This document shows, piece by piece, positions 12,766 through 14,425 of a stretch of 14,425 nt of DNA. The position numbers and the translations under genes are program-made. Source of the DNA: Candidatus Anaerobutyricum stercoripullorum (GTDB lineage Bacteria; Bacillota; Clostridia; Lachnospirales; Lachnospiraceae); assembly GCA_019114885.1 (NCBI GenBank), contig DXEQ01000128.1, forward strand, positions 1 to 14,425, given 5' to 3'. Below the pieces are notes generated by a model. It had not been told where the DNA came from. It saw nothing but the letters and a program-made list of their open reading frames with translations, and ran no database searches. The stretch's first letter is position 1. The number at the start of each line of letters is the position of its first letter.

Positions 12766-13419
12766 ATGGAAATCATCAGAATGCAGACCCATATGCTCAG
12801 TCAGAAGATCATAGCAAATGTATCGGAGGAGTTTGCCAGAGTGTATAAGCTGCCAAAAGGCCATCAGAGCGTGGGATTTTTCTCCGTGGATAACGATGAC
12901 GCCGGTTATCTGGCAGTGGACGACGCCACGAAAAAGGCGGATATCAAGGTGATCCATGCGGAGACCTTTTACGGCGGCTCTCTTTGCTCGTGGAGCCGGT
13001 ACGGCGGCAGTGTCTTTGTCATGTTTTCCGGCCCGAAGGTGGCCGATGTGAAGAGTGGTCTGGCTTACGTCAAAGACTTCATTGATAACCGCACGGAACT
13101 GTGTAATTTTGACGGTGATAAAGGGACGGCTTTTTACGCCCAGTGCGTCCCTCGTTCCGGCAAGTTTTTTGAGGAGTTCTGCGGCATCCCGGAAGGAACG
13201 GCCTACGCCTATCTGGTGGGCGGCCCGATCGAGACCAACTACGCGCTTGATAAGGCGCTGAAAGCAGGGGAGACCCGGATTGCCCGGTACTGGTATCCGC
13301 CGTCCCATGCCAACTCCAGCGGCGCGGTACTGGCGGGAACCGAGTCGGCCTGCCGGGCGGCTGCAGCGGCTTTTGTGGACGGGCTGCGCTATGCCATCGA
13401 ACACCCGCTGGAAGTGTAA
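12766..13419 (+). CDS. eutL: EutL-like bacterial microcompartment shell protein, copy 2
   Basis: Paralog of the preceding gene, also 217 residues, about half identical by eye. It has the same EutL architecture: HQSVGFFSVDNDDAGYLAVDD, VIHAETFYGG, YAYLVGGPIETNYALDKALK and GTESACRAAAAAFVDGL, ending EHPLEV. Strong conservation in the helices and strands that build the trimer, and differences in loops, suggest two shell tiles that could mix or form separate sheets. By-eye alignment puts Ser in place of the Glu found in copy 1 within the GGE motif (here GGS), near the ligand pocket. ATG 12766 follows GAGAGGAA by 8-9 nt. Co-directional with copy 1 and probably co-transcribed. No terminator with a T-run is clear after it; only a weak CATAG/CTATG stem lies at 13442-13456. 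Confidence 0.88.
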   Translation: MEIIRMQTHMLSQKIIANVSEEFARVYKLPKGHQSVGFFSVDNDDAGYLAVDDATKKADIKVIHAETFYGGSLCSWSRYGGSVFVMFSGPKVADVKSGLAYVKDFIDNRTELCNFDGDKGTAFYAQCVPRSGKFFEEFCGIPEGTAYAYLVGGPIETNYALDKALKAGETRIARYWYPPSHANSSGAVLAGTESACRAAAAAFVDGLRYAIEHPLEV

Positions 13420-13526
13420 AATCGCCAGATAAAAGGGAAATCATAGTAATGCTATGGGGAAAATTCACAAAAATTTTTCAGAAAATCTTTATTATGTGTA
13501 AGAAAAGTAAAAAATAGAAAAAGCTC

Positions 13527-13556
13527 TTGCAAAAATACGAAAAAAACTGATAAATT
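13527..13556 (+). promoter_or_regulatory. Likely promoter of the CarD-like gene
   Basis: TTGCAA (13527-13532) is followed after 18 nt by TAAATT (13551-13556) in very AT-rich DNA (13460-13600). The match is moderate. The rest of the 199-bp gap (13420-13618) contains the long dyad listed next. Confidence 0.5.
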
Positions 13557-13599
13557 ATATACAAAGAGGTTAGTTGACTGCAATTTATTCGTATTTTTG
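13530..13599. repeat. 12-bp perfect inverted repeat flanking the CarD-like gene promoter and leader
   Basis: CAAAAATACGAA (13530-13541) and TTCGTATTTTTG (13588-13599) are exact reverse complements, 46 nt apart. The left arm overlaps the -35, the right arm is in the leader just before the ribosome site. Spacing of the arm centres is 58 bp, so it could allow a DNA loop between two bound proteins. Confidence 0.7.
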
Positions 13600-13618
13600 A
13601 GAAAGAGGGCTGATAGCA

Positions 13619-14116
13619 TTGTTTGAGAAAGGTGAGTTTATTATTTATGGCAGCAACGGCGTCTGTGAAGTGCAGGACTATATGAGCCCGGCAGAAGAAG
13701 AAGGCAGAATCTATTATGTTCTGGCGCCGATGCGTTCCAGAGGAAGTACTATTTTTTCCCCGGTGGACAACCAGAAGGTGTTGATGCGGAAGGTCATGAC
13801 AAAAGATGAAGCAAAAGAGTTTATCGCGGAGATCCCGGCTTACGATGATATGGAGATCCGGGAGAGCAGAACACAGGAACAGCAGTATCGACAGGTGATG
13901 CAGAGCGGCAGCTCGGCGGATTCCCTTCGTCTGCTCAAGGCACTGTATAAGAGAAAAAAGAAAAGAGAGGCAGCCGGCAGAAGAATTACGGCGGTGGATG
14001 AGAAGTATCTGTCCATGGCCAGGGACAGCCTGGTCAATGAATTGTCCGTGGCTTTGGAGATGAACGTGGACGATGTGGACCGGATTCTTGCGGACCGGAT
14101 GCAGCTGGAAAAGTAA
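13619..14116 (+). CDS. CarD-family transcriptional regulator
   Basis: Protein of 165 residues with the CarD/CdnL architecture. Residues 1-60 are the RNA-polymerase-interacting Tudor-like domain: FEKGEFIIYGSNGVCEVQDY, then YYVLAPMRSRGSTIFSPVDN and RKVMTKDEA. The rest (about 75-165) is charged and helical with a basic patch YKRKKKREAAGRR, as in the DNA-contacting C-terminal domain. Such proteins bind the RNA polymerase beta subunit and stabilise open promoter complexes, often for ribosomal or stress genes. The start is TTG 13619, following AAAGAGGG by about 10 nt; the family start Phe-x-x-Gly-(D/E) directly after it supports this. The gene has its own promoter and terminator, so it is a single-gene unit unrelated in transcription to the EutL-like pair. 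Confidence 0.92.
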   Translation: MFEKGEFIIYGSNGVCEVQDYMSPAEEEGRIYYVLAPMRSRGSTIFSPVDNQKVLMRKVMTKDEAKEFIAEIPAYDDMEIRESRTQEQQYRQVMQSGSSADSLRLLKALYKRKKKREAAGRRITAVDEKYLSMARDSLVNELSVALEMNVDDVDRILADRMQLEK

Positions 14117-14196
14117 TGGCAGCTTCGCGCGCAGGTATACTGCGTTGCCGTTTGCCGGATTTACCGTATGATATTTGTAATATATATAATAGGAAG

Positions 14197-14230
14197 AGAG
14201 TCGTTTACAGGCGGCTCTTTTTACTTTTTA
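14197..14230 (+). terminator. Intrinsic terminator after the CarD-like gene
   Basis: AGAGTCG (14197-14203) pairs with CGGCTCT (14212-14218) with one G-U pair and an 8-nt loop, followed by TTTTTACTTTTTATG. It lies 80 nt after the stop codon. Confidence 0.88.
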
Positions 14231-14293
14231 TGCAAATTTTTCTGACAAAAAATAAAAGGCGTTTTCAAAGCAAATACAAAATCTACCTCTCCA

Positions 14294-14322
14294 TTGACAA
14301 GGAGCGTTTTCGTGGGTAGAAT
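14294..14322 (+). promoter_or_regulatory. Strong promoter of the gene at the right edge
   Basis: TTGACA (14294-14299), 17-nt spacer, TAGAAT (14317-14322). A short dyad, TCTACC (14282-14287) and GGTAGA (14315-14320), brackets the promoter and could be an operator. Confidence 0.8.
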
Positions 14323-14392
14323 ATAAAAAGATAATTATGTCAAGACGTTTGAAACGAATCACGGGAAGACAGAGAATATGGGAGGAATGAGT

Positions 14393-14425
14393 ATGACGTG
14401 TACCGTATGGAAGAAAATAAGTGTT
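14393..14425 (+). CDS. Start of an unidentified gene, cut by the window edge
   Basis: ATG 14393 stands 7 nt after GGGAGG (14380-14385) and begins MTCTVWKKISV before the sequence ends. An in-frame ATG at 14387 is too close to the ribosome site. Eleven codons are too few to name a family. It lies 70 nt downstream of a near-consensus promoter, so a real gene is likely. A 17-codon frame (14336-14390, basic peptide MSRRLKRITGRQRIWEE) ends 2 nt before it. Confidence 0.6.
   Translation, partial: MTCTVWKKISV

Noticed and set aside
13442..13456. CATAG/CTATG stem after EutL-like copy 2 as a terminator
   Set aside because: Five weak base pairs and no T-run directly after it; may be chance.
14116..14319. 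67-codon frame starting in the stop codon of the CarD-like gene (TAATG)
   Set aside because: It reads through the intrinsic terminator at 14197-14230 and into the next promoter; the peptide has no family features.
1..14425. Mobile element, CRISPR array, tRNA or rRNA
   Set aside because: No transposase or integrase motifs, no regularly spaced repeat series and no tRNA-like cloverleaf or rRNA sequence was recognised on either strand.

Overview
The window reads as chromosomal DNA of a Clostridia-type Firmicute, most likely a gut Lachnospiraceae. The reasons are strong AGGAGG-type ribosome sites, frequent TTG/GTG starts, moderately high GC genes separated by AT-rich intergenic DNA, consensus TTGACA/TATAAT promoters, and family content: CsoR-CopA copper operon, MocR regulator, CarD-like regulator, EutL-type shell proteins and an ECF-like sigma factor with a DUF4367-like partner. 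No rRNA, tRNA, CRISPR array, transposase or phage gene was seen.

Layout. 1-1369 (minus): a sigma factor and its membrane partner with directly abutting stop and start codons; the partner runs off the left edge. 1370-1677: an AT-rich divergent control region holding an 11-bp perfect dyad, a consensus promoter and a CsoR-type operator. 1678-4538 (plus): copper operon, csoR then copA; copA carries a C-terminal CopZ-like domain that has its own internal ribosome site and ATG. 4613-4661: hairpin terminator between convergent genes. 4727-5923 (minus): AI-2E family transporter. 6224-7306 (plus): trpS behind a structured leader. 7314-8714 (minus): MocR-type GntR/aminotransferase regulator, divergent from a Nudix hydrolase (8941-9588, plus). 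9656-10699 (minus) and 10819-11955 (plus): two divergently transcribed secreted NlpC/P60-type peptidases, one with two SH3b domains, one with a fibronectin-like domain. 12017-12670 and 12766-13419 (plus): two tandem full-length EutL-like bacterial microcompartment shell proteins with no other microcompartment gene in view. 13619-14116 (plus): CarD-like regulator and terminator. 14393-end: start of a further gene behind a strong promoter.

How the genes work together. The sigma/anti-sigma pair is probably a cell-envelope stress switch. CsoR should repress itself and copA until Cu(I) binds; CopA then exports copper, with the CopZ-like domain either tethered or also made as a free chaperone. The two NlpC/P60 proteins act on the wall. 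The most unusual part is the orphan EutL-like pair: two diverged copies of a pore-forming shell protein, placed downstream of a wall peptidase, with a partly duplicated gene end between them and a hairpin plus overlapping small ORF in front of them. Functional statements rest on motif reading by eye and remembered family features; no searches were run.
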